Positions 11,901 to 22,177 of a stretch of 64,000 nt of DNA are shown here, piece after piece; position 1 is the first letter of the stretch; every line of letters begins with the position of its first letter. Made by a program: the position numbers and the translations under genes. The notes beneath the pieces are model-generated. The model made no database searches, had not been told where the DNA came from, and worked only from the letters and a program-made list of their open reading frames with translations. Source of the stretch: Dastarcus helophoroides (Eukaryota; Arthropoda; Insecta; Coleoptera; Bothrideridae); assembly GCA_028583605.1 (NCBI GenBank), contig CM053331.1, positions 37,215,783 to 37,279,782 of the forward strand, given 5' to 3'.

Positions 11901-14026
11901 GGCCGCGTGGTCTAGATTCGAATAGATCAGCGACGCCCGACAGTTTGGGCCCCCAGCGACCTTCGCCCACGATGCAGCAGCGCATCAAAGCTTTAGGAGT
12001 GCCAACGCCATTAGCTTTATCTAGTCCAGTTAGGAGGTATGACTGTCTCCCTGATTACTAAGTTTAATCGTAAATAATGTTGGAGTGACCAGAGTAATAG
12101 CGAGCAGTTAATCGAGTCAGCTAGTGTACTACAAATTTCAGTTTGTTAGTTGACTTTTTTTAAAAATTTTGGTCAGAATTACGATTTTTAATTACATAAT
12201 GTCTACATTTAAGAAATGTCGATTTTAAACTATGAAATTTCTACTTTTTTCTCGAGATTTTGTATTTTGGTCAAATTTTGTTTTGCGTGTTTTCATAATT
12301 CTAAGTCATTACGGTCTTTACCATTTTTCTAGAATTTAGTTCTGAACTCGAATTTCTTTTACAAATTTAGATTTTATCTGAAGATATTTTTTCTCTTAAA
12401 ATTAATTTCATTATGAATGGATTTACCATTTCATTTCCAAAGTTTCGAATTTGATCTCTAATGTGGTCTTCTCAAAATTTCGAAAACATTTTTTGTTATA
12501 AATTTCAAGGATGTTTTAAATTTTCGTCTTCAATTCATCTCAACGCGCGCCCCCACTGCTCACCTCTCGCAAGAAACTGACATTGTTTACGAGTATAATT
12601 GCCTGAAAGTTAATTTCAGCGAAATCTAAAAGTGGTCAGAATAGCCACACTTACCATCGGAGGTAATTTACTTTCTAGGTGGCCCTGACGGTGGGAGCTT
12701 TTGCTTAATGTGTTTGTACCGCTAGTATTGTAGTTGCTTGCTCTTCACAGATCGAACCCGAGTACGCCAACGCAGCCCAGAAGGCCTGACTTCATCGGTA
12801 TCGCCAGCAATACTCAACCGGGAGGCGGCCAATATTACGACTTCCAATCGCAAAATAATCAGAACTCGGGAAGACCCCAGGTTATGTCGCAAGCTTACGG
12901 CGGGAGCCCCCAACGACGCTTCATGTCCGAAGGGGAGTTGGTCCGACAGGAAGCCCAGCTGAGCTACCCCAGATCAAACAACACTGTCGATAATATTAGG
13001 GAATTGGCCAATTCGCCCCAGAGGGGGGTTTATATGTGGAAGGACACATCGCCGGGGTACCCACCCCCACATCAGGACTTTTATAGGTAAATTCCTGTGA
13101 TTGATTTATATTCCAATTTTTAATGTTTTTTTTTAAGATAACGTTATTTTTCCCTAAATGTTTCACTTTTTTTCCTGTAGTCTTAGATTGAAGTCCTTTT
13201 TCCTCGGTTCTACGCCTTTTATTTATTTATTGTAGCGACAATTTGGTCATATTTCGATAAAAGTTTTGTAATTATAGTATTTTCCACTTTATTTTGGTTC
13301 TCCGTTGAATATTTTTTCTTACAATCAGGAATTTTGATTTTTTTTAAATTGAATATCATTGAAATTTAACTCATTTACTTCAGAATTACAATTAAGTTTC
13401 TAATTTGGGGATTTTTTAAATTTCTAGTTTTTTTCTTGAAATTTCCAGCCTAAACTGGTAGATATTTTCATGATAACGAAGGCTTCCACGGCCAGAGTCA
13501 GTACAGGATATACTTCTTTCGGGATTGGACCGTGTCAGAGAACTACTAAAAGTGAACACTTTTAGTATATTTCTTCCTTCTTCCTCCTTCTACTAAAAGT
13601 GAACACTTAGTAGAAGGAGGAAGAAGGAAGAAATATATCCAAATATTTTCATATTTTCCTAAAACATATTCCCAAAGTCATCTGTAACCAGTTCTAATGC
13701 ACTATATTTATAGGTCCAATCCGACTAGTCCCACTCAGCAAGTTTACACTGCGGCTCCCAGGCCGTACCACCCGGCCATGCGGGGCGGCGTGCCGGTTTA
13801 CCCGCCGCAAAGCCCCCAAGTGCACAGGAAAGCGCAGTTGGGGGCCGGCACTCCCACAGCTCAAGATAACCGACGAAGACCGATGTCTTTTCTGAGGGCG
13901 TTGGAGATGTCCGATAACGTCGATATGGCGCAGCAGAATCAGTGTCCTTCTTCGCATTTGCCACCGAGACCTTCGACGCCGGACCGCGCCAGTGTATACG
14001 ATATGAACTACGAGATATCGGTATAG
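8986..14026 (+). CDS. Zdhhc8: Palmitoyltransferase ZDHHC5/8-type
   Basis: Membrane S-acyltransferase that attaches palmitate to protein cysteines. Exons: 8986-9077, 9137-9255, 9304-9461, 9974-10146, 10497-10691, 11013-11157, 11705-12036, 12751-13086, 13714-14026. All are GT-AG and phases close to a 620-residue frame. Two membrane helices (about 14-28 and 42-60) precede the Cys-rich domain: [18 protein letters not shown], then DHHC at 126-129 and [12 protein letters not shown]. Two more helices follow (about 140-160, 182-203), then the family motif [15 protein letters not shown]. The tail is long, Pro/Ser-rich and disordered and ends NYEISV, a PDZ-binding C terminus as in vertebrate ZDHHC5/8. 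Exons 7, 8 and 9 share phase-2 starts; 8 and 9 both open RSNP..PTQ. Retaining the intron after exon 7 would instead end the protein RRYDCLPDY. The start is the ATG that gives the family N terminus. Confidence 0.93.
11238..11420. repeat. 22-23 bp minisatellite in ZDHHC intron 6
   Basis: About eight tandem copies of a unit resembling CATTGGACGATGAAATTTTA. Central copies are almost identical and outer ones diverged. It lies in the 547 bp intron before exon 7. Confidence 0.9.
12037..12750 (+). other. ZDHHC intron 7
   Basis: 714 bp intron. AT-rich TTTCGA-type sequence at 12150-12540, then a G+C-richer stretch 12540-12720 without a frame I can support. The first 25 bases stay open and give the short alternative C terminus noted for the ZDHHC gene. 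Confidence 0.6.
13087..13713 (+). other. ZDHHC intron 8 with a hairpin
   Basis: 627 bp intron. It contains an inverted repeat: arms of about 30 bp, rich in CTTCC/GGAAG, at 13567-13596 and 13608-13636, around a loop containing AGTGAACAC. A smaller copy of the loop sequence lies just upstream (13545-13565). The rest is AT-rich. Confidence 0.75.
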
Positions 14027-15040
14027 GGCAGGTGTTGGCACCATGGCAATAAATAAATAATGGAAAGGTGATTGGTCGACCAATTATCGCATCTTTTGTA
14101 CAATCAGATCGTTGTTTAACACCCGCGCGAGAGCAGATGGGATAGAATAAGGTTGTGTCTGTAGAGGTTTAAAACGAGAATTACTCCATCGGGAACATGG
14201 GAATAATTCTCGTTTTCTTACAAAATAGCATTGGCAGAAGTAATCTACTGAGGACGTAATCAAGTCATGATTTTAAAATCTAGTCTTAATGTATTTTATA
14301 TCAAAGATATAACATATCTTTTATACAAAATTCAATTAATGGGAAATATATTCGGTTTGGTTCTTGAAAACCAAATTCAAGATTGGTATTTTTTTTACTT
14401 AATACAGACTAATAATTTTAATAAAAAATATTTGAAGTATTACGAGTTTGATTTTGAAGAGATTATTTGAAAATATGCATTTTATTGCTTTTTAACACGA
14501 TTAGGTAGAAATGTTTTTATAGAAAATAATGCTCTCTCTTTTTATATTCAGTCAGAGTTGTTTTATAGAAAATTGTGCCACTTAAAGGTAAGTTACAATG
14601 TGATATTAAATTTAAAAAATTCTTAGGAATTAGGAGAATTTTTATGAATACATTTTTATTAAGTTCGAAATAAAGATGGCACAGTTACAAATTTTGTTTG
14701 GAAAAATGACAATCTGCAGATGGCAGCTTTCAATATTTAGCAAGAAAAAAAGAAATATATTAAATTTATGAATAGCAACCATAAGACGTGAGCTTTCGTT
14801 TATCATAGCTGAAGTGATCGTTCCTAGTACGTAGAGATCAAAATTATAGTTTTTTTCATCTTATCCAAATTTAAAGTTTTCTAATCAAAACATGAAAAAG
14901 TTTTCAAGAAAATGTAAATTCCTCTTCATTCCTCAAATTAGGTTTACATTGTTGAAGAGAATATAAGCAGATTATCTAAGAAAAGCAAATTTTCAAAAGA
15001 TTTGGTCAATATATGTCACAATTTGACATAGTCAATTTTT
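14027..15040. other. 3' flank of the ZDHHC gene; no further gene
   Basis: AATAAA occurs at 14048-14053, only 22 bases after the stop, so a later signal may be the one used. A perfect stem (AACGAGAATTA with its complement) lies at 14172-14216 in the likely 3' untranslated region. From 14260 on the DNA is AT-rich without supported genes. Confidence 0.5.
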
Positions 15041-15571
15041 TTGCGCAAATTTTGATTACTGTAACTCGAAAGCGGTGGGATACATCTTTATAGTCTTATT
15101 ATTGCCCCAAGAAAACGCTCCTAAAATTATATACTTTGAAATTTGAATCGCCCTGTAACGCAAAAACAAAGTGTAAACTGGAAATTTGGAGAAAATAAGT
15201 TGTAAAAAAACTAAATTTATTAAAAAAGTCTTAACTTCGATTTTCAAATAACGAGGTGAAAGTACAAAGTTTTGAAAAAGAGGTGAAGATTGTTCTAAAA
15301 AAAGTAAAAATTGTAAATTCAGAAAAAAATGAAATCCAACTGAATGTTATGTCGAGATGAAAGTCGAAATTTCCCGAAGAAGTCCAAATTTTGGATTTTA
15401 GAATAAAATAGGAAATAAATGGTTTGATCAAAAATTCGTAGAAAAAATTCCTAATTTGCAAAACATTTCTAAGAAAAAACGAAAATTTGAGCTTTAATCC
15501 CAGTGTTGATAAAATTCCTAATTATGAGAAAAACTCAAAAGATTTGGAAAAAAAAGACATTTCGAGATTAA
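15041..15571. repeat. Dispersed repeat, left part
   Basis: 15100-15570 matches 35,690-36,180 nearly end to end, including the segment TACTTTGAAATTTGAATCGC. The remainder of the same repeat resumes at 20,077, after a 4.5 kb insertion. No coding potential is seen. Confidence 0.8.
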
Positions 15572-18500
15572 TACCATTGGTGTATCTACGATTTTTTCTA
15601 GGGGGCGCCTGGCCCCTGAAAAATGATGACTGATAAATGTACAAAATAAAGATAATTTAAATTTGAAATCATGATTTCGATAATCCATTTGTGCAATGTT
15701 GCTTTAAATAAAATTACCCAAAAAAGATTTTCAGCGAGAAGTGTTCATTTTGATTGCTGCATTAATTAACTAATTATTAAATAACTTTAATTTTCCATTT
15801 GTCTACAAAAACGTTTAACACTTCTTCGGGCGTAACGTTACCTTCAACTTGTTTTGATTTTCTATTTGTAAATTTAAATTATTTAAATCAAAAAATTATT
15901 TCTAAATTAGGAATTTCCTTCAGTGTCCATTTTTTTTAAAATGTGAATTTAGAAATTTCGATTTCCTTATAAAATCTAAAATTCACAAATTTTACACTTT
16001 CAATTTCTTCTGACATTTTTCACATAAGTAAAAGTTTCGACTTTTTCAAGAGATTTTGAGTTTTTTCGACGCCTCTAGTTTTTCGAAGCTTCAATTTTTA
16101 ATCTGTGAAAATTTGTTGAAGCCCCATTTTTTAAACAAAACTGTGATTTTTCTAAATTGCGATTTGAAATGGAGTTTTGACATTTTCCCCCAAAATTTTG
16201 ACTTCATGATCAAAATGTTATTTCGGAACGATTTTCGTTTTATTTCCTAAATAATGACTTTAAATTTAATTTCAGTTTTTTTTTAATAGTATTCTATTTT
16301 ACACTTTCAAAGTACATTTTCAATACAAACGCTAAATTTAGATTTCCTTTTCATATTTAACTTAATTATTTAAATATTTACTATAACATCAGATTTTTCT
16401 GCAAAGAATATAGTTCTCTACCACTTCCACTTAAGAATCGAAATGTCGAGAAAATTATTAAATAAATTTCCAATTTTTTTAAAAAATTGACTTTTTCTTA
16501 ATATTTCTAGATTCATTTTCTGTCAAATATTTTGAATTTAACCTGAAAATATCAACTGATTCTCAATATTTTAAGAATTTAGTTCGATATTTTTAATTTT
16601 GAATTTTTTACGGTTTCAGTTTTTGCTTTTGTTATTTTTTGACTTCAAAATAAAAATTACGTTTTTGCATTTTTATTTTTTAAAATTTCGATTTTATAAC
16701 ATCCAAATTTGTTAAGTACGACCGATGAGGTATACGCCAATTGTACTTAACGGACGACATACGATTAAACTTGCAATTGAAGTTTACAGATCGTCTTCAA
16801 TCACCATAAATTATTAAAAAAAAATCAAACGATCTATTCCCATATTTAATATAGATGATACAAGTTATGTAGCTAAAACTATGTATATTCATAGGCCCAT
16901 TTAGAATAGGACAGGGTAGGGCACTTGCCCCCCTGGCTCTTAAAGTCGCCCAAAATTAATATTCAATTGAAATTTCCATTTTTTCTTCAGAATTCGTACT
17001 TATCTTGAAATTTCGACGTTTGTCGATAATTTCAATTTTTTTCAAATTTCGTGATTTCCCAAAAAAAATTCTTTAATTTAGGGCACATGTTGGCTTTCTC
17101 TGGAAAATTTCGAATTTTTATAAAATTTGGAATTTTTAGAAATTTTGATTTGAAAATTTCGATTTTTTCCCGAAATGTCAAATTTTTCAAAATCTGCTTT
17201 TGCTTTTGTGATTTATTTCGAAATGTCCATAGTTTTCTCAAAATTGGTTCTTCTTTAGAAATTTTGATTTTATTTCAAATACAATCCTCTCTTTTACCAA
17301 AAATTTCAATATTTTCGTCCAAGTTTGTTTTTAACTGAAAATTTTGATTTTTTTCTTCAAAATTTGTCTTTTTAAAAACAAAAATTTTTTAAAATTAAAC
17401 CTTTTTTATCAAAATTTAACTTTCATTAAATCTCTGTGCGAAATTTTTAATTTTTTCGATATTCTCTGAAAAATTTCGAACTTCTTCTCAATTTTGAAGT
17501 TTCACTTGAATATTTAAAGCCGATTTTTCAAAATTTCGCCTATTTCTATAAATTTCTTCATTCACCTTAATATTTAAATTTTTATGAAAATTTCAACCTT
17601 CTAGAATCTAATTTTCCAAAAATTTTGACTAGTTTCTGAGAGTTTGCTTTTTTTCAAAATCTTGATTTTGTACCTCAAAATTTGATACTAAATATTTCTG
17701 AAAGTTTCGACTCTCTGCTTGAAGTTCGTCTTTTTATCGAAATCTTGACTTTTCTTCTTCAAATCTGCCTTTTTCTTAAAAGTTTCCGTATCGAAAATTC
17801 GAAATTTTAAAAATCGTTTTTTTTTATTTCGCCATTTTTCTCGATACGTATTCATATTGTCTCGAAATTCTGCTATTTTTCTTAGTATTCTTTTTTTATA
17901 TATTTCGACTTTTTCAAATTACATTTTCCCGAAATTTCTAATTGCACCTATCTCAAAATTTTCCTTATTTTTAACATTTCGACTTTTATCTCGAAATATT
18001 TTATGTTTCTGGAATTGTAAACTTTTTCCCCAAAATTCTCTAACTTTGATCGGAATAGAATATGGAATGTTATTAAAAAAGCAACTATGTTGAGAAAATA
18101 TTTTTGTATTTAGTGAAAAAAATTGAATTTCTCCACCGAAATTTAAATATGTTAACATTTAAATAAAAAAGTAAATATTTCTAAAAAAATATTTTTGCCA
18201 AATTGCGATTTTTTTTAAAATTCGACTTGTTTTTTCAGACCTTTGAAAACTTTGTCTTTTTTCGATTTTTCGACAGTTTTCGAATTTTTCCAGAAAGAAA
18301 TTCGATTTTCTGAAAATTTTGACCTTTTCTCGAAATTAAAATTTTTCCAGAATTCTACTTTTTCCGCTCTTTCTTTCCTTTTCTTGGAGATTTGAATATT
18401 TTCTAGAAATGTCGATCGTTTTCTCGAAATTTTGACAATATTTTTCGAAATTCGTTTTTATTAATGTTCAGGTTTTTCTGATTTTTTTAAATTTGACTTT

Positions 18501-20076
18501 GTGGACTTCCACTTGTTGTACAAATCTTGTCTTTTGAAACCAAGAAAGATGAAAAATACAACAAAAGTTGCTGTAACGCGTTCCGATAGCCAAGCTATCA
18601 TCTTCGGAGAGATACAGTATCTCATTAGTATCTTTCTGAAGATGATAGCTTGGCTATTGAAACGCGTTAGAGCAATTTCCGTTGTATTTTTTAATATTTT
18701 TTTGGTTTCAGGGGATAAGATTTGTATATTAACTTTGGAACATAACCAAGGACAAGTCTGTTCCACCAAAAAAAAAAAGATTTCCACTTGTTTCTCTAAA
18801 TTCGTTTTATTCTCGGAACAGGATATACCCCAAAATTTGAAATTTTGTCTCTGGAAATTTCTACCTCCCCCAAATTTCGACTTTTTCTTAAAATTCTATT
18901 AACTTTTTTAAAATCGGAACAAAATATTAATAAAACGTCATAATTTCTAGAATAATATGTTTGGAATATTTCAGAAGAAAAGCTTTTCTATTATATTAAA
19001 ATTTAAATAAAGTAAAATACTGAGGAAAATATCATTGGTTATTTCAGTTTTTTTCCAAATTTAATTAATTCAGGAAATTTTTCAAAGTTTGAAGTTTGAC
19101 ATTCGACATTTCTATCAGTATTTTTCTTCTTTGCCAATTTTCATATTCTTGAAAATTTAACTCTTCTCTCAAAATGTTGGTCTAACACAAAAATTTCATT
19201 TTTTCCCCCAAAAAAAGGCGACTTAAAATTCATTTTTTTTCTCTCTGTCTATAATGTGAACCTTTTGTAAAAATTGTCTGTTTTTTTTTCCAAAAATTTT
19301 AAATTAAAACTAGAATTATCAAAGTTAGAGTTAGTGGGTCCAATCTGGCAGTAATTATGGCCAGAGAGGTACTTTATGATATTGCGTCGAGTCACTTTGT
19401 CACAGAGCACACGTTTTTATCACTGGAATTCTGTAGTGCGAAGGATAACTGCACCACAGATTGTTTCATGTTTCAGATTTAAGAAATTTTAAAATAATTT
19501 GTATTACGATATCATAAAATACTGGGGTTTTATTTTTGGGTTGGTAACCTAATATTCTGGGGTGGGCACCAGACAATTCTGTGGTGGGCACCCTCTATAT
19601 ACGCCAATGACTCTTTCTAGAGCACTTAACCTCCATATTTACACTAATTACTTCATAATTCAAATTTAAATGGAGTTTTTTTCAAATTCAGAGCTTCTTT
19701 CTAGAATTGTAACTTTCTGAAAACAGCAAACTCGAAATTCAAAGAAGAAAGTACATTAACTTGAAAATGTTGGGTTTTTTAGTGGTTTTGATAATAATCG
19801 ATGAAAAGTATGAAAGGTGTTTATCTTGTGTACTGTAATAAAGCTTAATTAGCAACTTAAAAATTTAAAAGCAAATCTTTTTAGTTTTTTAAAACAATAA
19901 AATTGTTAATTTGCATCTATAATAAATAATACTTATGGGGCCATATTCTAGGGAATCAGGGATAGCAGGAGGTGAAAAATATTTTAGATGGAACGTACCA
20001 CCAGAGGATCTCATACATATTCCAGAACATTGGTTAAAATATGTCGGCCCACCCGGCCCCTCTATATACGCCAATG
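15572..20076. mobile_element. TTAA-flanked 4.5 kb insertion, decayed
   Basis: Inserted in the dispersed repeat whose unsplit copy is at 35.7-36.4 kb. TTAA occurs at both junctions (15568-15571 and 20077-20080). Ends are related inverted sequences: CATTGGTGTATCTACGA at 15575 and the complement of TCTATATACGCCAATG ending 20076. Another copy of the same end lies at 19,591-19,610. TTAA targets are typical of piggyBac and some other DNA transposons, but no transposase is readable. Most of the interior (15.8-19.3 kb) is degenerate TTTCGA-type sequence, and a foldback MITE sits at 18,520-18,727. Confidence 0.55.
18520..18727. mobile_element. Foldback MITE, ATCTTGTCCCCTGAAACC family, copy 1
   Basis: Hairpin-forming element. 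Left arm starts CAAATCTTGTCTTTTGAAAC; right arm ends with its complement (GGTTTCAGGGGATAAGATTTG). Internal arms carry the palindrome GATAGCCAAGCTATC and ACGCGTT. Further copies are at 56,981, 57,740, 57,990 (fragment) and 63,621 (end only). Confidence 0.8.
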
Positions 20077-21531
20077 TTAAAGACGAAATTTACGTCAAAT
20101 TTTAAGGGGAAGAAGTGAAAACTGAAAATAAATCAAAAATTTGGATGTAAGGTCGAAAATTTGGAAAGAAATTACAAATTTCCTGTTTAAATCGAGAGCT
20201 TTGAGAATAAAATCAATTTTTCGAGAAAAGTTTTATAAAAGATGTTTAAGTCCAAAAAGTTAAATTTCGATAAAATGGTGTAAAGATGTATTCGTTTTTA
20301 TTTTTTGGGTGATTGACTTGTCTTGAATCACACATTTTTATTTTAATAAACTGGATTCCGAACGCTAAATTAAAAATTGTATAAAAAGGTGGAAATTTCA
20401 AAATAGAATGAAATTTTGAACCGAATTATCTAAAAGTCGACGTTTGAATTTAAAATTAAAAACTGACCGAGAAGTAAACATTGGAAGTGTAAAGTGGGAA
20501 TTCGTGAGCGAAAATCGTCAGAGAAAGTCTTTGTTGTTACCGTCCGGTTCTGTGCAGTTACCGGAAATTTTTTCAGTAGAAAATTATGTCGCTAAAGTGA
20601 AACATAATTCTCTAAAATGCAAGGCTATCGCCGGCTAACAATGAGGAACGTGACAGCAAACACTTGTTTGTTACAGCTGGAAATCGTAAGCCCCAGTGTG
20701 TGGTAACCAAACAAGTTTAACAACTGAACTAATAATTCCTTCGACTTCAATAGACGATACCACGGAACTTCTAAGCATCAAATTTCTACATAATTGAATT
20801 AAATTCAGCTCTATTCAAAACGTAAGTTTGAAATTGGGCAAATAATTACAAAGATAATCGAAAGCGGTTTGTGGCGGTGTATGCCGCTGTGGCGGTATAT
20901 GCCGCTGCTCAACTTGTTATTCATTCGCAAAATGATTCAGCCTCACGCAGTTTGTCAACTTCTTGTTCGATCTGCTCTAAACAACCGAACCTAATTGACC
21001 TTCCATTTTTTATTTAGTCCCATGGTTTGCACTTCATCATCAAGTGATAGAGTGCATTTAGTTTCTCTGTATCAGAGACAACAAGAGTGGTAAACATTCC
21101 GTTTACTCTATTGAACCCTTCGTGTCGAGGACCTAAAAACTGTGTGTAACTATATCCAGGTGTTCAGGAGGGTGTATCCTCGTTAAGGGCGCAAAATTGG
21201 GTTGACATACTGGGTCTTCAGCGAGGTTAAATTTGATGAACATGTCCGTTTATGTATAAATAATTGCCCATTTTTAAAGTTTTTGTTGTGCGGCCATCGA
21301 TTAACGTGATTTAACTAGTCTTATTGTTCAATTGAGTTTATTAAAGAGCATCGAGTTGTAGGGTCAAGGTCGTAACTGAGTTAATTAATTTAGTTTACGT
21401 TTTAATTCAATTTGTTTTAACTCGATTGAAACTATGCATTTTTATATTTTATTTCCTTATTTTGTATCTGACAAATTTTTTAATAGTAGAATTTGTGCTT
21501 TGTTTAGGATGTCTAGAGTGCTCATAAATTT
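20077..21531. other. Repeat remainder, then intergenic DNA
   Basis: 20,077-20,250 is the right part of the dispersed repeat (it matches 36,190-36,360). 20,440-20,720 is less AT-rich with a 64-codon frame I do not recognise and would not call. 20,877-20,915 has a short tandem of TATGCCGCTGTGGCGG. 21,000-21,250 is also G+C-richer, with small hairpins but no gene seen. Confidence 0.45.
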
Positions 21532-21658
21532 AGCTCATTTTATTAAATTAAGTGGCAAAAGCTACCTGATTTTATTAAATTAGTGGCAAAAGCTAGCTAA
21601 TTTTATTAAATTAAGTGGCAAAAGCTAGCTGATTTTACTAAATTAAGTGGCAAAATCT
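21532..21658. repeat. 32 bp minisatellite, 4 copies
   Basis: Tandem copies of TTTTATTAAATTAAGTGGCA plus AAAGCTAGCTGA. One copy lacks two bases. 21,659-22,177 after it holds no gene I can support. Confidence 0.9.
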
Positions 21659-22177
21659 TTAAAAACGGGATCTGTACAGCCAATTCTTAAGACCAAATTA
21701 GAAGAGAGAAGAAAAGATTAAAAGCCCTGCCAATTGATGATTTTAAATCTATGTTATTTGTTGTTACCCGAAATGTATAGTCTTTTTCTAATATTTTAAT
21801 TGGCTTTGTTAATTATTTTGTTATTGACGAGTTTTTTTGTTGTTTTTCATTTTGTTGTTGTACTGACTTCTTGAAGAACATTCACTAATCATCATCGTAC
21901 TAACATTTTGTGTAAGAATTTGGCTCAGGCGTCTTTTTTTATATATGACTATTTATTGAGTGTATTATGAATAACTTTTATGGTGTAAATATATTATTAA
22001 TTTAGTATAACTCATGTTTCATTTGTCACAACACCCCTCCTGCCTGCTCCACTGAAGTAGCTTAACCAGATTTATTTTAAGCAATTGTTCCCCAAACAGT
22101 CCCCATTTTTATACTCTTCTTAAGATAACCAACAACCTGTCCGTCCATCAACTCTTCTCGCTTCAGAAGTAATTATA

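Noticed and set aside
16720..16790. Hammerhead-like CGATGAG motif
   Set aside because: The core lacks CTGATGA and a following GAAA, so the fold is not supported.
20444..20638. 64-residue frame in a less AT-rich stretch
   Set aside because: Starts within AT-rich repeat sequence, no family resemblance and no transcript signals.
21400..22035. Possible solo LTR ending GTCACAACA
   Set aside because: No matching start, target duplication, primer site or polypurine tract could be identified.
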